In this document: positions 9,200-17,112 of the stretch, piece after piece
Numbering within the stretch: the first letter of the stretch is position 1
Layout: every line of letters begins with the position of its first letter
Program-made: the position numbers and the translations under genes
Notes under the pieces: model-generated
What the model was told of the DNA's origin: nothing
The model's input: the letters and a program-made list of their open reading frames with translations, nothing else
The model's database searches: none
NCBI GenBank assembly: GCA_002238445.1
Contig: MPML01000006.1
Location: 62,001 to 126,000, forward strand
Reading direction: 5' to 3'
Source: Caldilineaceae bacterium bin5
GTDB lineage: Bacteria > Chloroflexota > Anaerolineae > Caldilineales > Caldilineaceae
Length of the DNA stretch: 64,000 bases

Positions 9200-9211
9200 G
9201 AACTACGGTTC
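9200..9211. promoter_or_regulatory. Candidate LexA (SOS) box
   Basis: GAAC-tacg-GTTC matches the GAAC-N4-GTTC core of Gram-positive-type LexA operators. It lies between the divergent aminotransferase and the toxin-antitoxin operon, about 148 bases before the antitoxin ATG. About one such match is expected by chance in 64 kb, so it is a weak call. Confidence 0.25.
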
Positions 9212-9358
9212 AGACAGTGCAGCCAATGCCGTGTATCTTCGCAATAGATATGATAGAATGCGGACAGATGCACTTGCCAGTTGAGGATCGTTCAGTTCTT
9301 AGTGGAGGATCTCACAAGCATGAACTGACCATTGAAAGCGATAGGACGGGAGTCGAAA

Positions 9359-9646
9359 ATGGTACCTGCACAGATACAATTGACAGAAAGTCAGGCACGA
9401 AGTCTGGAGCGGATAGCCGCGGAAAAGGAAACAACCGTAACTGAACTGATCCGCCAAAGTATCGATGACATGATTCGACACCGTAAGGATATTGATGGTG
9501 GCAAACAGATCGATGCCGAACGAGAGGAGCGCAGGCGGCGCGCTCTTTCCGTTGTCGGGGCGTTCTCCAGCGGTGTGGACGATCTTTCCGTCAATCACGA
9601 TCTGTATCTGGCTGAAGCATATGCTAACGCAGACGGCGATGAGTAA
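9359..9646 (+). CDS. Ribbon-helix-helix antitoxin
   Basis: This small protein of 95 residues has an N-terminal ribbon-helix-helix segment (a short strand QIQLTES, then helix RSLERIAAEKET, then TVTELIRQSIDDMI) as in CopG-type antitoxins. The charged C-terminal tail should wrap the toxin. A start at 9332 is possible, but ATG 9359 has GGGAG at the right distance and puts the DNA-binding strand at the N-terminus. The stop TAA overlaps the ATG of the PIN-domain gene (TAATG), typical of a coupled toxin-antitoxin operon. It is expected to repress its own promoter and neutralise the toxin. Confidence 0.8.
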   Translation: MVPAQIQLTESQARSLERIAAEKETTVTELIRQSIDDMIRHRKDIDGGKQIDAEREERRRRALSVVGAFSSGVDDLSVNHDLYLAEAYANADGDE

Positions 9647-10041
9647 TGGTATTGGTCGATACCTCCGCGTTAATAGCGTTGCTTGATAGAGAAGACCGGT
9701 ATCATGACGACGCAACTCTGGTTTGGAGGCGTCTCGTCTTACAAGATGAGCCGGTTATCTGTACAAACTACGTAGTTGTGGAAGCAATCGCACTCGTTCA
9801 GAGGCGCCTCGGCTTAGCGGCAGTGCGCCGCCTTTTGCAGGATCTGATTCCTTGGTTATCAATTGAATGGGTGCAGCCCGATATCCACGAAGTGGCTGTC
9901 TCAGCGCTTTTGACCGCGAACCGCCGTGGCCTTAGTTTTGTCGACTGCGTTAGCTTTGAAGTAGCACGTAGGAAGCGAGTCAGTGCGATATTTGCTTATG
10001 ACCGCGATTTTGTTAAGCACGGTTTTACTCCCATAAATTAG
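9646..10041 (+). CDS. PIN-domain ribonuclease toxin (VapC-like)
   Basis: This 131-residue protein covers one PIN domain. The acidic active-site residues are in place: Asp5 (LVDTSAL), Glu46 (VVVEAIA), Asp100 (FVDCVSF) and Asp119/Asp121 near AYDRDF. VapC-type toxins cleave RNA, often tRNA or rRNA, with Mg2+ bound by these residues. It overlaps the antitoxin by one base and lies just before a Gfo/Idh gene that has its own strong AGGAGGT site, so the pair is probably a separate transcription unit. All catalytic residues are kept, so it looks active. Confidence 0.85.
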   Translation: MVLVDTSALIALLDREDRYHDDATLVWRRLVLQDEPVICTNYVVVEAIALVQRRLGLAAVRRLLQDLIPWLSIEWVQPDIHEVAVSALLTANRRGLSFVDCVSFEVARRKRVSAIFAYDRDFVKHGFTPIN

Positions 10042-10069
10042 CCACAACATCCCATATCAGGAGGTAGGA

Positions 10070-11104
10070 ATGACTCAGGACACTATCCGCGTCGGTATCA
10101 TCGGCGCCGGCGCCAACACGCGTGATCGACACATTCCCGGTTTGCAGGCGATTGACGGCGTCGAGATTGTCGCGGTCTGCAATCGCAGTCAGGAGTCGGG
10201 CGAACGGGCCGCGAAGCAGTTTGGCATCGAACGGGTATGCACCAACTGGCAGGATATCGTGCATGCCCCGGACGTGGACGCGGTTGTGATCGGCACGTGG
10301 CCCTACATGCACCGTCTCGTCACCGTGGCGGCGCTGGAGGCGGATAAGCACGTGATGTGCGAGGCCCGGATGGCGATGAACGCGTCGGAGGCCCACTGTA
10401 TGTATGAAGCGCTGCGCAGCCGGCCGCATTTGGTGGCGCAGATCGTGCCTTCACCGTTCAGCCTGCGCGTGGACCGTACGATCCAGCGGCTGATCCGCGA
10501 CGGCTGGCTGGGGGAGGTGCTGGTGGTGGACATCCACGCGGGCGGCACCTTCATCGACCAGGACGATACGATGCACTGGCGCCACAATATGGACTTTAGC
10601 GGGCTGAACGTGATGACGATGGGCATCTGGTATGAAGCGATGTTGCGCTGGGTTGGCGAGGCTACCAGTATCATCGCTCAGGGCAAGACCTTCACGCCGA
10701 TGCGCAAGGATGAGCAGGGGCGCCTGATGGGCGTGCGCATTCCCGATCATATCGACATCATCGCCGACCTGGCCTGCGGCGGACAGGCGCATATTCAGGT
10801 CAGCAGCGTCACCGGCTTCGGTGAGCCGCCCTCAGCGGCCATCTATGGCAGCGAAGGCACGCTGCATTTCAGCGGCGACGTCCTGACGGGCGGACAGCGC
10901 GGCGACAGCGGCCTCAGCGAAATCGAGGTGCCCGCGCACGAGGCGGGCGGCTGGCGCGTGGAGGAGGAGTTCATCAGCGCGATTCGCGGGCAGGAAGAGA
11001 TCACCCACACCGATTTCGCCACGGGCGTCAAGTACATGGAGTTCACCGAGGCCGTTTATCGCAGCCGGCGCAGCGGCGCCGCGGTGAGCCTGCCGCTGCT
11101 GTAA
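10070..11104 (+). CDS. Gfo/Idh/MocA family oxidoreductase, atypical active site
   Basis: This 344-residue NAD(P)-binding protein has a Rossmann domain (GIIGAGANTRDRH, about 7-21) and a C-terminal alpha/beta sheet domain with DTMHWRHNMDFSG. Members of this family oxidise or reduce sugars and cyclitols. The usual EKP motif with the catalytic Lys is replaced by Glu98-Ala-Arg (CEARMAM), so it may act by a changed mechanism or bind without catalysis. It is followed by a mutarotase and a lactonase, which suggests a sugar 1-dehydrogenase producing the lactone; this is inferred from neighbours. AGGAGGT lies before the ATG. It differs from the second Gfo/Idh protein at 28923, which keeps EKP. Confidence 0.85.
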   Translation: MTQDTIRVGIIGAGANTRDRHIPGLQAIDGVEIVAVCNRSQESGERAAKQFGIERVCTNWQDIVHAPDVDAVVIGTWPYMHRLVTVAALEADKHVMCEARMAMNASEAHCMYEALRSRPHLVAQIVPSPFSLRVDRTIQRLIRDGWLGEVLVVDIHAGGTFIDQDDTMHWRHNMDFSGLNVMTMGIWYEAMLRWVGEATSIIAQGKTFTPMRKDEQGRLMGVRIPDHIDIIADLACGGQAHIQVSSVTGFGEPPSAAIYGSEGTLHFSGDVLTGGQRGDSGLSEIEVPAHEAGGWRVEEEFISAIRGQEEITHTDFATGVKYMEFTEAVYRSRRSGAAVSLPLL

Positions 11105-11131
11105 AGGCAGTGGCCCAGAGAGCGCCCCACA

Positions 11132-11159
11132 ACTGACCACTGGGCACTGATCACTGGCC
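11132..11159. repeat. Heptamer array, four units
   Basis: ACTGACC, ACTGGGC, ACTGATC and ACTGGCC follow one another without a gap in the 75-base spacer before the mutarotase gene. They are reverse-complement forms of the GGTCAGT-type heptamers found at 30071 and elsewhere. Confidence 0.8.
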
Positions 11160-11179
11160 GCTAAAACAGGGGGAGACCG

Positions 11180-11503
11180 ATGAAACGATACGGAATGGTC
11201 ATTCGCGTCAGACCGGAGTTGGAGGATGCCTACGTACATCTGCACGCCAACACCTGGCCTGAAGTCCTCCAGCGCATCAGCGACTGCAATATGCGCAACT
11301 ACACTATCTTCATGCGCGACGGTTACCTGTTCGCGTATTACGAGTATGTGGGTGACGACTACGAGGCCGACATGGCGAAGATGGCCGCCGACCCGGTGAC
11401 GCAGGCGTGGTGGAAGCTGACCGACCCGTGCCAGGAGCCGGTGGAGAGCGCGGCCGAGGGCGAGCGCTGGGCGGAGATGGAGGAGGTATTCCATCATGAC
11501 TGA
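11180..11503 (+). CDS. rhaM: L-rhamnose mutarotase family protein
   Basis: This 107-residue dimeric ferredoxin-like protein of the RhaM (DUF718) family interconverts the alpha and beta anomers of 6-deoxy sugars. His22 in HANTWPEV matches the catalytic His22 of the E. coli enzyme, and the YYEYVGDDYEAD and WWKLTDP segments are typical. It overlaps the next gene, a lactonase, by 8 bases (catcATGActga), so the two are translationally coupled. In this setting it probably supplies the anomer used by the upstream dehydrogenase. L-fucose or L-rhamnose are the likely sugars, but the sequence does not decide between them. The ribosome binding site is GGGGGAG. Confidence 0.85.
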   Translation: MKRYGMVIRVRPELEDAYVHLHANTWPEVLQRISDCNMRNYTIFMRDGYLFAYYEYVGDDYEADMAKMAADPVTQAWWKLTDPCQEPVESAAEGERWAEMEEVFHHD

Positions 11504-12353
11504 GCGCGGGCGCTATGTGGATACGCACGTGCATTTCTGGGACAGCTCGGTGATCGACTATCCGTGGCTGGCGGGCGCACCGGCTATCTCGCATCCGCAT
11601 CTGCCTGATGACCTGGAGCGGGCGCGCGCGGGTGTCTCGTTGGAGCTGGCCGCGATCGTCTTCGAGGAGGCCGACTGTCTGCCGGCGCACGCGCTGCGAG
11701 AGGCGCAGTGGGTAACCGAGCTGGCACAGGCGGAGCCGCGCATCCGCGGCATCGTCGCGAGCGCGGCTCTGGAGGACGGTGAAGGCGCCCGGCCCCTGCT
11801 GCAGGCGCTGGCCGAGCTGCCGCTGGTAAAGGGCATTCGCCGTCTGATCCAGGACGAGCCGCTGGGTTTCTGTACCGCGCCGGACTTTGTGCGCGGTGTG
11901 CAGTTGCTGCCCGAATACGGTTTCAGTTTCGACCTTTGTATCTACCATCCGCAGATGGGGGATGTGCTCGAACTTGTGGGGCAGTGCCCGGATGTCTCTT
12001 TCCTGCTCGATCATATCGGCAAACCGGGCATCGCAGCCGGCATTATGCAACCGTGGAAGGACCAACTGCGCGAGCTGGCCAGCCGCCCGGATATCCACTG
12101 CAAGCTCTCCGGCGTGACGACGGAAGCGGACCATCAGAACTGGAACCGGGATGAACTGCGGCCCTACATCGAGCACGTGCTCGACTGTTTCGGCCCGGAC
12201 CGGGTGATTTTCGGCTCCGACTGGCCGGTGGTCGACATGGCCGCCGACTATCGCACCTGGTTTAATATCGTCCAGGACAGCATCAGCCATTTGAGCGCGC
12301 AGGACCAGCAGAAGATCATGCACGACAACGGCGTGCGCTTTTACCGGCTGTAA
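11496..12353 (+). CDS. Amidohydrolase-type sugar lactonase (COG3618)
   Basis: This 285-residue TIM-barrel amidohydrolase belongs to the branch that holds L-fuconolactonase, L-rhamnono-gamma-lactonase and 2-pyrone-4,6-dicarboxylate lactonase. The metal and active-site residues are visible: HVH (11-13), His173 in LDHIGKPG, and Asp242 in FGSDWPV. It would open the lactone made by a sugar dehydrogenase to the acid. Translational overlap with the mutarotase and the nearby Gfo/Idh gene support a non-phosphorylative deoxy-sugar route. The dehydratase that would come next is not in the window. A GguC/FAH protein that could act later lies at 22092 but is not linked. Confidence 0.85.
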   Translation: MTERGRYVDTHVHFWDSSVIDYPWLAGAPAISHPHLPDDLERARAGVSLELAAIVFEEADCLPAHALREAQWVTELAQAEPRIRGIVASAALEDGEGARPLLQALAELPLVKGIRRLIQDEPLGFCTAPDFVRGVQLLPEYGFSFDLCIYHPQMGDVLELVGQCPDVSFLLDHIGKPGIAAGIMQPWKDQLRELASRPDIHCKLSGVTTEADHQNWNRDELRPYIEHVLDCFGPDRVIFGSDWPVVDMAADYRTWFNIVQDSISHLSAQDQQKIMHDNGVRFYRL

Positions 12354-12355
12354 GG

Positions 12356-12507
12356 CAGTGGTCGGTGATCAGTAACGGCGCGGCGGTGCAGACACTGTTG
12401 GGTAGACACGTTACTGGGGAAGAATGAACACGGTGGGGGAGCCAGAGGGGGGCGTTGCGGGGGGGGCACCCCCCGCACAAGGGAGGCCGCTTGCGGCCGA
12501 CCGCCCA
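12356..12507 (+). repeat. Two-hairpin dispersed repeat, copy 2, with heptamer lead-in
   Basis: Three heptamers (CAGTGGT, CGGTGAT, CAGTAAC; 12356-12376) run into a copy of the dispersed element ending near 12507. Hairpin 1 has the variant arms GCGGGGGG and CCCCCCGC. Hairpin 2 is GGCCGC-tt-GCGGCC, the same variant as copy 4. The leader (gatcagtaac, ggcgcgg, tgttgggtagacacg) is shared with copy 4. It lies 113 bases before xylA. Confidence 0.85.
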
Positions 12508-12620
12508 GATGACCGACAACACCTGGCGGCGCCTGCACAGTGTCACGATTTGAAACGGTCTCATGGAAATGTCAACATAACCTTGTAAGAGAAACGCAAA
12601 ATAACTGCGAGGAGTGATTC

Positions 12621-13781
12621 ATGGCCTATACACCCAAACCGGAAAATAAGTTCAGCTTCGGTCTGTGGACCGTCGGCAACATTGGGCGCGACCCCTTCGG
12701 CGACCCTGTGCGGGAGGTGCGCTCACCGGTGCAACTGGTCCAGCTGCTGGGGGAGGTCGGCGCCTGGGGCGTCAACTTCCATGACAACGACCTGGTCCCG
12801 ATCGACGCGACTGCTGCGGAGCGCGACCGGATCGTGCACGACTTCAAGAAGGCGCTGGACGATAACGGGCTGGTCGTGCCGATGGCGACGACGAATCTCT
12901 TTACGCACCCGGCTTTTCGGGACGGCGCGTTCACGAGCACCGACCCGGAGGTACGGGCGTATGCGCTGCAGAAGACGATGGCGGCCATCGACCTGGGGGT
13001 TGAGTGCGGGGCCAACACGTATGTCTTCTGGGGCGGGCGCGAAGGCACCGAGACGGATGCGAGCAAGAGTGCTGCCGATACCGGCAAATGGTTCCAGGAG
13101 GCGCTCAACTTCCTGTGTGAGTATGTGATGGACCAGGGTTACGATCTGCGCTTTGCGCTGGAGCCGAAGCCGAACGAGCCGCGCGGCGACATCTATTTGG
13201 CGACGGTAGGGCACATGCTGGCGTTCATCGAGACGCTCGATCATCCGGAAATGATCGGCGTGAATCCGGAGGTCGCGCACGAGCATATGGCCGGCCTGAA
13301 CTTCACGCATGCGGTGGCGCAGGCGTGGAACGCGGGCAAGCTGTTTCACATCGACCTCAACGATCAGAACCTGGGGCGCTACGATCAGGACTTCCGGTTC
13401 GGCAGCCATAACATCAAGCAGGCATTCTTCCTGGTCAAGTTCCTGGAAGACGTGGGTTACGATAACCCGCGGCACTTTGACGCCCACGCCTACCGCTCCT
13501 CCGACTACGAGGACGTCAAGGCGTTTGCGAGCGGCTGTATGCGCACCTACCTGATCCTGAAGGAGAAGGCGGAACAGCTGCGCGAGCACGAAGAGATCCA
13601 GGCGTTGCTGGCACAGATCAACGCTGATGACGGCTCGATGGACGGTTTCAGGGGGGCTTACTCCTCAGAGAAGGCGGCGGGTCTGAAGGCGCATGCCTTT
13701 GACCGCGACGAGCTGGGCCGCCGCGGCAAGCCGTATGAGCGGCTGGACCAGCTGGTGGTTGAGCTGTTGCTGGGCGTGTAG
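12621..13781 (+). CDS. xylA: Xylose isomerase (class I)
   Basis: This 386-residue enzyme converts D-xylose to D-xylulose and needs two divalent metals. The active-site residues fall at the same positions as in the Streptomyces enzymes: His54 and Asp57 in NFHDND, Trp137, Glu181 and Lys183 in [10 protein letters not shown], Glu217, His220, Asp245, Asp255, Asp257 and Asp287. This marks the short, actinobacterial-type class I form. It is 72 bases before xylB and is followed by an MFS transporter, so the three make a xylose uptake and entry operon. GAGGAG precedes the ATG. The upstream spacer carries a two-hairpin repeat. Confidence 0.96.
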   Translation: MAYTPKPENKFSFGLWTVGNIGRDPFGDPVREVRSPVQLVQLLGEVGAWGVNFHDNDLVPIDATAAERDRIVHDFKKALDDNGLVVPMATTNLFTHPAFRDGAFTSTDPEVRAYALQKTMAAIDLGVECGANTYVFWGGREGTETDASKSAADTGKWFQEALNFLCEYVMDQGYDLRFALEPKPNEPRGDIYLATVGHMLAFIETLDHPEMIGVNPEVAHEHMAGLNFTHAVAQAWNAGKLFHIDLNDQNLGRYDQDFRFGSHNIKQAFFLVKFLEDVGYDNPRHFDAHAYRSSDYEDVKAFASGCMRTYLILKEKAEQLREHEEIQALLAQINADDGSMDGFRGAYSSEKAAGLKAHAFDRDELGRRGKPYERLDQLVVELLLGV

Positions 13782-13801
13782 CAACCTCCAGGGGTACTAC
13801 C

Positions 13802-13822
13802 GGGCAACCACAAGGGTTGCCC
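13802..13822. repeat. Small hairpin GGGCAACC/GGTTGCCC
   Basis: An 8-bp stem with loop acaag lies between xylA and xylB. Sequences of this GGGCAACC...GGTTGCCCCTAC form recur in intergenic regions of several bacterial phyla. Only one copy is seen here, and there is no U-run, so it is not a typical terminator. It may instead adjust expression between the two genes. Confidence 0.55.
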
Positions 13823-13853
13823 CTACGAATAACGACAAAAGGGGCGCGGGAAA

Positions 13854-15353
13854 ATGTACTTGATTGGCATCGATTCCTCGACTACGGCTACGAAGTCTCT
13901 GATCATTGACGGCGACGGCGAGATCGTCGCGGTGGGCGCGGCCGAGTACCCGTTTGAGACGCCCCATCCGCTGTGGAGCGAGCAGCATCCTGACCTGTGG
14001 TGGGACGGAACGGTGCAGAGCATGCGGGCGGCGCTGGAGCAGTCCGGTATCGACCCGGCGGAGGTTGGGGCGGTCGGGGTGAGCGGGCAGATGCACGGGC
14101 TGGTGCTGTTGGACGAGGAGGGCGAGCCGCTGCGGCCGGCCATTCTGTGGAACGACCAGCGCACCGGCAAACAGTGCGATGATATGCGCCTGTGGCTGGG
14201 CAAAGAGAATCTTGTGCGCATAACAGGCAACGACGCGCTGGCGGGCTTCACCGCGCCGAAGATTCTGTGGGTGAAGGAGAACGAGCCGGAGATCTACAGC
14301 CGCGTCCGTCAGATCCTTCTGCCCAAGGATTATGTGCGTTACAAGCTGACCGGCGACTTCGCCACCGACAAGGCGGGCGCGGGCGGCACATCACTGCTGG
14401 AGCTGGCGACGCGGGACTGGTCGCCGACGGTTCTGGCTGCGCTCGAGATTCCGCCACAGTTTCTGCCTCCCACGCACGAGGGCACGCAGGTGACGGGTGT
14501 CATATCGGCGGAGGCGGCGGAGGCGACGGGTCTGCGCGCGGGCACGCCGGTGGTCGGGGGCGGGGGCGACCAGTCGGTGCAGGCTGTGGGCGTGGGCGCG
14601 ATCGAGGAGGGGATTGTGGCGCTGACGTTGGGCACGTCGGGCGTCGTCTTCGCGACCGCAAACGAGCCTTTTTACGAACCGGAGGGGCGCCTGCACGCGT
14701 TCCCCCATGCGCTGCCGGGCAAGTGGCATCTGATGGGGGTGATGCTTTCGGCGGCGGGCAGTTTGCGCTGGCATCGGGATACGCTGGCGCCGGGCGTGGA
14801 GTTCGACGACCTGGTGGCGCCGGCGGAAGAGGTGCCGATCGGCAGCGAGGGGCTACTGTTTCTGCCCTATCTGACGGGAGAGCGGACGCCGCACCCGGAC
14901 CCTTTCGCGCGCGGCGCGTTTGTGGGGCTGACGGTCCGCCACGGGCTGCCGCATATGACGCGGGCGGTGCTGGAAGGCGTGGCGTTTGGCCTGCGCGACA
15001 GTTTCGCGCTGATGCAGGGCGTCGGTCTTGGCGAAATCCGCCAGGTGCGGGTGAGCGGGGGCGGCGCGCGCAGCCGGCTGTGGCGGCAGATCCTGGCGGA
15101 TGTGATGGGCAGCGAACTGGTGACCGTCAACACGACCGAGGGCGGGGCCTACGGCGCGGCGCTGCTGGCGGGTGTGGGCGCGGGCGTCTGGCCCGATGGC
15201 GAGAGCGCGTGCGCGGCGACCATCCGCGTGACCGGCTCGACCACGCCCAACGCGGACGCAACGGCCGCTTACGATAACTTCTACGAACTCTACCAGGGCC
15301 TCTACCCGGCGCTGCAAGCAACGTTCGATGGTGTGCGCCAGAACGAGGAGTGA
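13854..15353 (+). CDS. xylB: Xylulokinase
   Basis: This 499-residue FGGY-family sugar kinase phosphorylates D-xylulose to D-xylulose 5-phosphate for the pentose phosphate pathway. Asp6 in the first phosphate loop (GIDSSTTATK), the SGQMHG motif (77-82) that is diagnostic for xylulokinases, and the catalytic base Asp239 in GGGGDQSVQ are all present. The C-terminal ATP-binding part has VSGGGARSRLWRQ. Its place after xylA and before an MFS permease supports the assignment. Length is normal for the family. Confidence 0.95.
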   Translation: MYLIGIDSSTTATKSLIIDGDGEIVAVGAAEYPFETPHPLWSEQHPDLWWDGTVQSMRAALEQSGIDPAEVGAVGVSGQMHGLVLLDEEGEPLRPAILWNDQRTGKQCDDMRLWLGKENLVRITGNDALAGFTAPKILWVKENEPEIYSRVRQILLPKDYVRYKLTGDFATDKAGAGGTSLLELATRDWSPTVLAALEIPPQFLPPTHEGTQVTGVISAEAAEATGLRAGTPVVGGGGDQSVQAVGVGAIEEGIVALTLGTSGVVFATANEPFYEPEGRLHAFPHALPGKWHLMGVMLSAAGSLRWHRDTLAPGVEFDDLVAPAEEVPIGSEGLLFLPYLTGERTPHPDPFARGAFVGLTVRHGLPHMTRAVLEGVAFGLRDSFALMQGVGLGEIRQVRVSGGGARSRLWRQILADVMGSELVTVNTTEGGAYGAALLAGVGAGVWPDGESACAATIRVTGSTTPNADATAAYDNFYELYQGLYPALQATFDGVRQNEE

Positions 15354-15431
15354 GAATTGATGGATAGGGAGCGGGGCGTGGTGGTTGTTCTCTCTCCTGT
15401 TCACTCTCTTCTCCAGATTTGAGGAGATGCT

Positions 15432-16652
15432 GTGCGCGCACAGTTGCTCTACGCTGTTTACGTTCCCACCTTTATTCTTGCTTTTTGCCAGGGGATGCTG
15501 GCGCTGCTGCTGCCGGTATACGTTATTGATCTGGGGCTGTCGTTCAGCCTGATCGGTCTAGTGCTGGCCGGCTACGGCATCGGTACGCTGATCGGAGACC
15601 TGCCGGCCGGGGGTATCCAGGACCGCATCGGCAACCGCCGTTCGATGACGATCGGTATCTGCGTGATGGGGCTGGGGATGCTGGCCCTGAGCCAGTCCGA
15701 ACGCGTTGTCATGCTGGTGTTGTGCGGGATCTCGATCGGGGCCGGCGCGGCGTTGTGGAACGTCTCCCGCCATGCGTACCTGGCCAACAATACGCTCAAC
15801 GAAAGTCGCGGGCGGGCCATCTCAGTTTTCGGCGGCGTGAATCGGATTGGCATGTTCGCCGGCCCGATTATCGGCGGCTATCTGAGCGCGGAGGCGGGTA
15901 TGCAGACCGCGTTTGCCTTCTGCGGCGTTATCGCGCTGCTGGCGTTGATCTTCCCGTTCCTGTTCGTGCGCGATGGCCAGGGCGAGCTGCCGCCTGAACA
16001 GCGGACGTCGATGGCTCGCTCCTACCGGCATCTGCTCTCCTATCTGCGCCACAATGGCTGGCTGGTGACGCCGGCCGGCTTCGGCATGATTTGCGCGCAG
16101 ACGATCCGCGCGGGCCGGCAGACTATCATTCCACTCTACGCGGCGACGGTCCTGGGTCTGGACGTAGACAAAATTGGCCTGGTGATGGGGATCGCGGCGG
16201 CGGTGGATATGTCGATGTTTTATCCGGCGGGCTATGTGATGGACCGCTTCGGGCGCAAGTTCGCTTACGTACCTTCCTTCCTGTTACAGGCACTGGGCAT
16301 GGCCCTTATTCCGCTTACGGGATCCTTTGCGGCGCTGCTGGCGGTTACATCGCTGATCGGTTTCGGCAACGGGCTTGGCTCGGGGACGATGCTGACGCTG
16401 GGGGCAGACTTGGCGCCGCCGAAGGGTGAGGGCATGGGCGCGTTTCTGGGGCTGTGGCGGCTGATAGGCGATACCGGGCACACCAGCGCGCCCATAATCG
16501 TCGGCACGATTGCCGATGCACTGAGTCTGGTGCCGTCTATTTATGTGATCGCCATCATCGGGTTGGGCTCTGGCTCGATTTTGGGGTTATTTGTGCCGGA
16601 GACGTTGAAGAAGCCGTCGGCGGTGGGTGCGGAGCCGGCTGCTTCGGGGTAG
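15432..16652 (+). CDS. MFS transporter, probable pentose permease
   Basis: This is a 406-residue, 12-helix MFS permease. The helix 2-3 loop GDLPAGGIQDRIGNRR carries the classic MFS motif A pattern, repeated in the second half as MDRFGRKFAY. It begins at a GTG with GAGGAG 6 bases upstream. It follows xylB by 78 bases in the same direction, so it is the likely xylose importer of the xylAB operon. Substrate identity is by context. It is not closely similar to the two MFS paralogues near 1.7 and 4.5 kb. Confidence 0.8.
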   Translation: MRAQLLYAVYVPTFILAFCQGMLALLLPVYVIDLGLSFSLIGLVLAGYGIGTLIGDLPAGGIQDRIGNRRSMTIGICVMGLGMLALSQSERVVMLVLCGISIGAGAALWNVSRHAYLANNTLNESRGRAISVFGGVNRIGMFAGPIIGGYLSAEAGMQTAFAFCGVIALLALIFPFLFVRDGQGELPPEQRTSMARSYRHLLSYLRHNGWLVTPAGFGMICAQTIRAGRQTIIPLYAATVLGLDVDKIGLVMGIAAAVDMSMFYPAGYVMDRFGRKFAYVPSFLLQALGMALIPLTGSFAALLAVTSLIGFGNGLGSGTMLTLGADLAPPKGEGMGAFLGLWRLIGDTGHTSAPIIVGTIADALSLVPSIYVIAIIGLGSGSILGLFVPETLKKPSAVGAEPAASG

Positions 16653-16763
16653 GGGGCAGTGGATGATGCCGCTCTTGGGGTCAGGGTCAGTTGTCAACTG
16701 TTTGCGTGTTTCGCGTAAGGGGCTCAGTGTATTTTACTTCGCTACACACCAGGAAGAACATGA

Positions 16764-17099
16764 GTGGACATTGTTCTAAAGGCTGAGGCACCGCCACTGC
16801 GTCGAGATACGTCAGGGGGGCTTCGGATCGGCAACTCTCGCGTCTTGCTCGAACTGGTGATTCACGCTTTTGAAGAAGGTGCCACGCCCGAGACTATCGC
16901 GCAACGCTACCCGGCTGCGACGTTCGCGGACATTTATAGTGTGCTTGCCTACTACTTACGCCATCAGGAAGAGATCAACGTATATCTGGTAGAACGCGAG
17001 CAAAAGGCAGAAGAGGTGCGCGACCGCATCGAAAGCGGGCAGCAGGACTTGGCAGCGTTGCGGAAGCGTCTGCTTGCACGTCGGGGCACCATTGCCTGA
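16764..17099 (+). CDS. DUF433-type small protein
   Basis: This 111-residue protein has a winged-helix-like core (RIGNSRVLLELVIHAFEEGATPETIAQRYPAATFADIYSVLAYY is characteristic in pattern; about residues 18-62) and a charged C-terminal helix. DUF433 proteins are often antitoxins paired with a DUF5615 PIN-like toxin. No such partner follows: the next gene is convergent and 14 bases away. It is therefore an orphan, or the toxin has been lost. It starts at a GTG with AGGAAGA upstream. An ATG four bases earlier leads only to an eight-codon frame. Confidence 0.7.
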   Translation: MDIVLKAEAPPLRRDTSGGLRIGNSRVLLELVIHAFEEGATPETIAQRYPAATFADIYSVLAYYLRHQEEINVYLVEREQKAEEVRDRIESGQQDLAALRKRLLARRGTIA

Positions 17100-17112
17100 G
17101 TTGTTTGTCTAC

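Noticed and set aside
9217..9444. 75-codon frame overlapping the antitoxin start
   Set aside because: It is out of frame with the clear RHH antitoxin, has no ribosome binding site and is of low-complexity polar composition.
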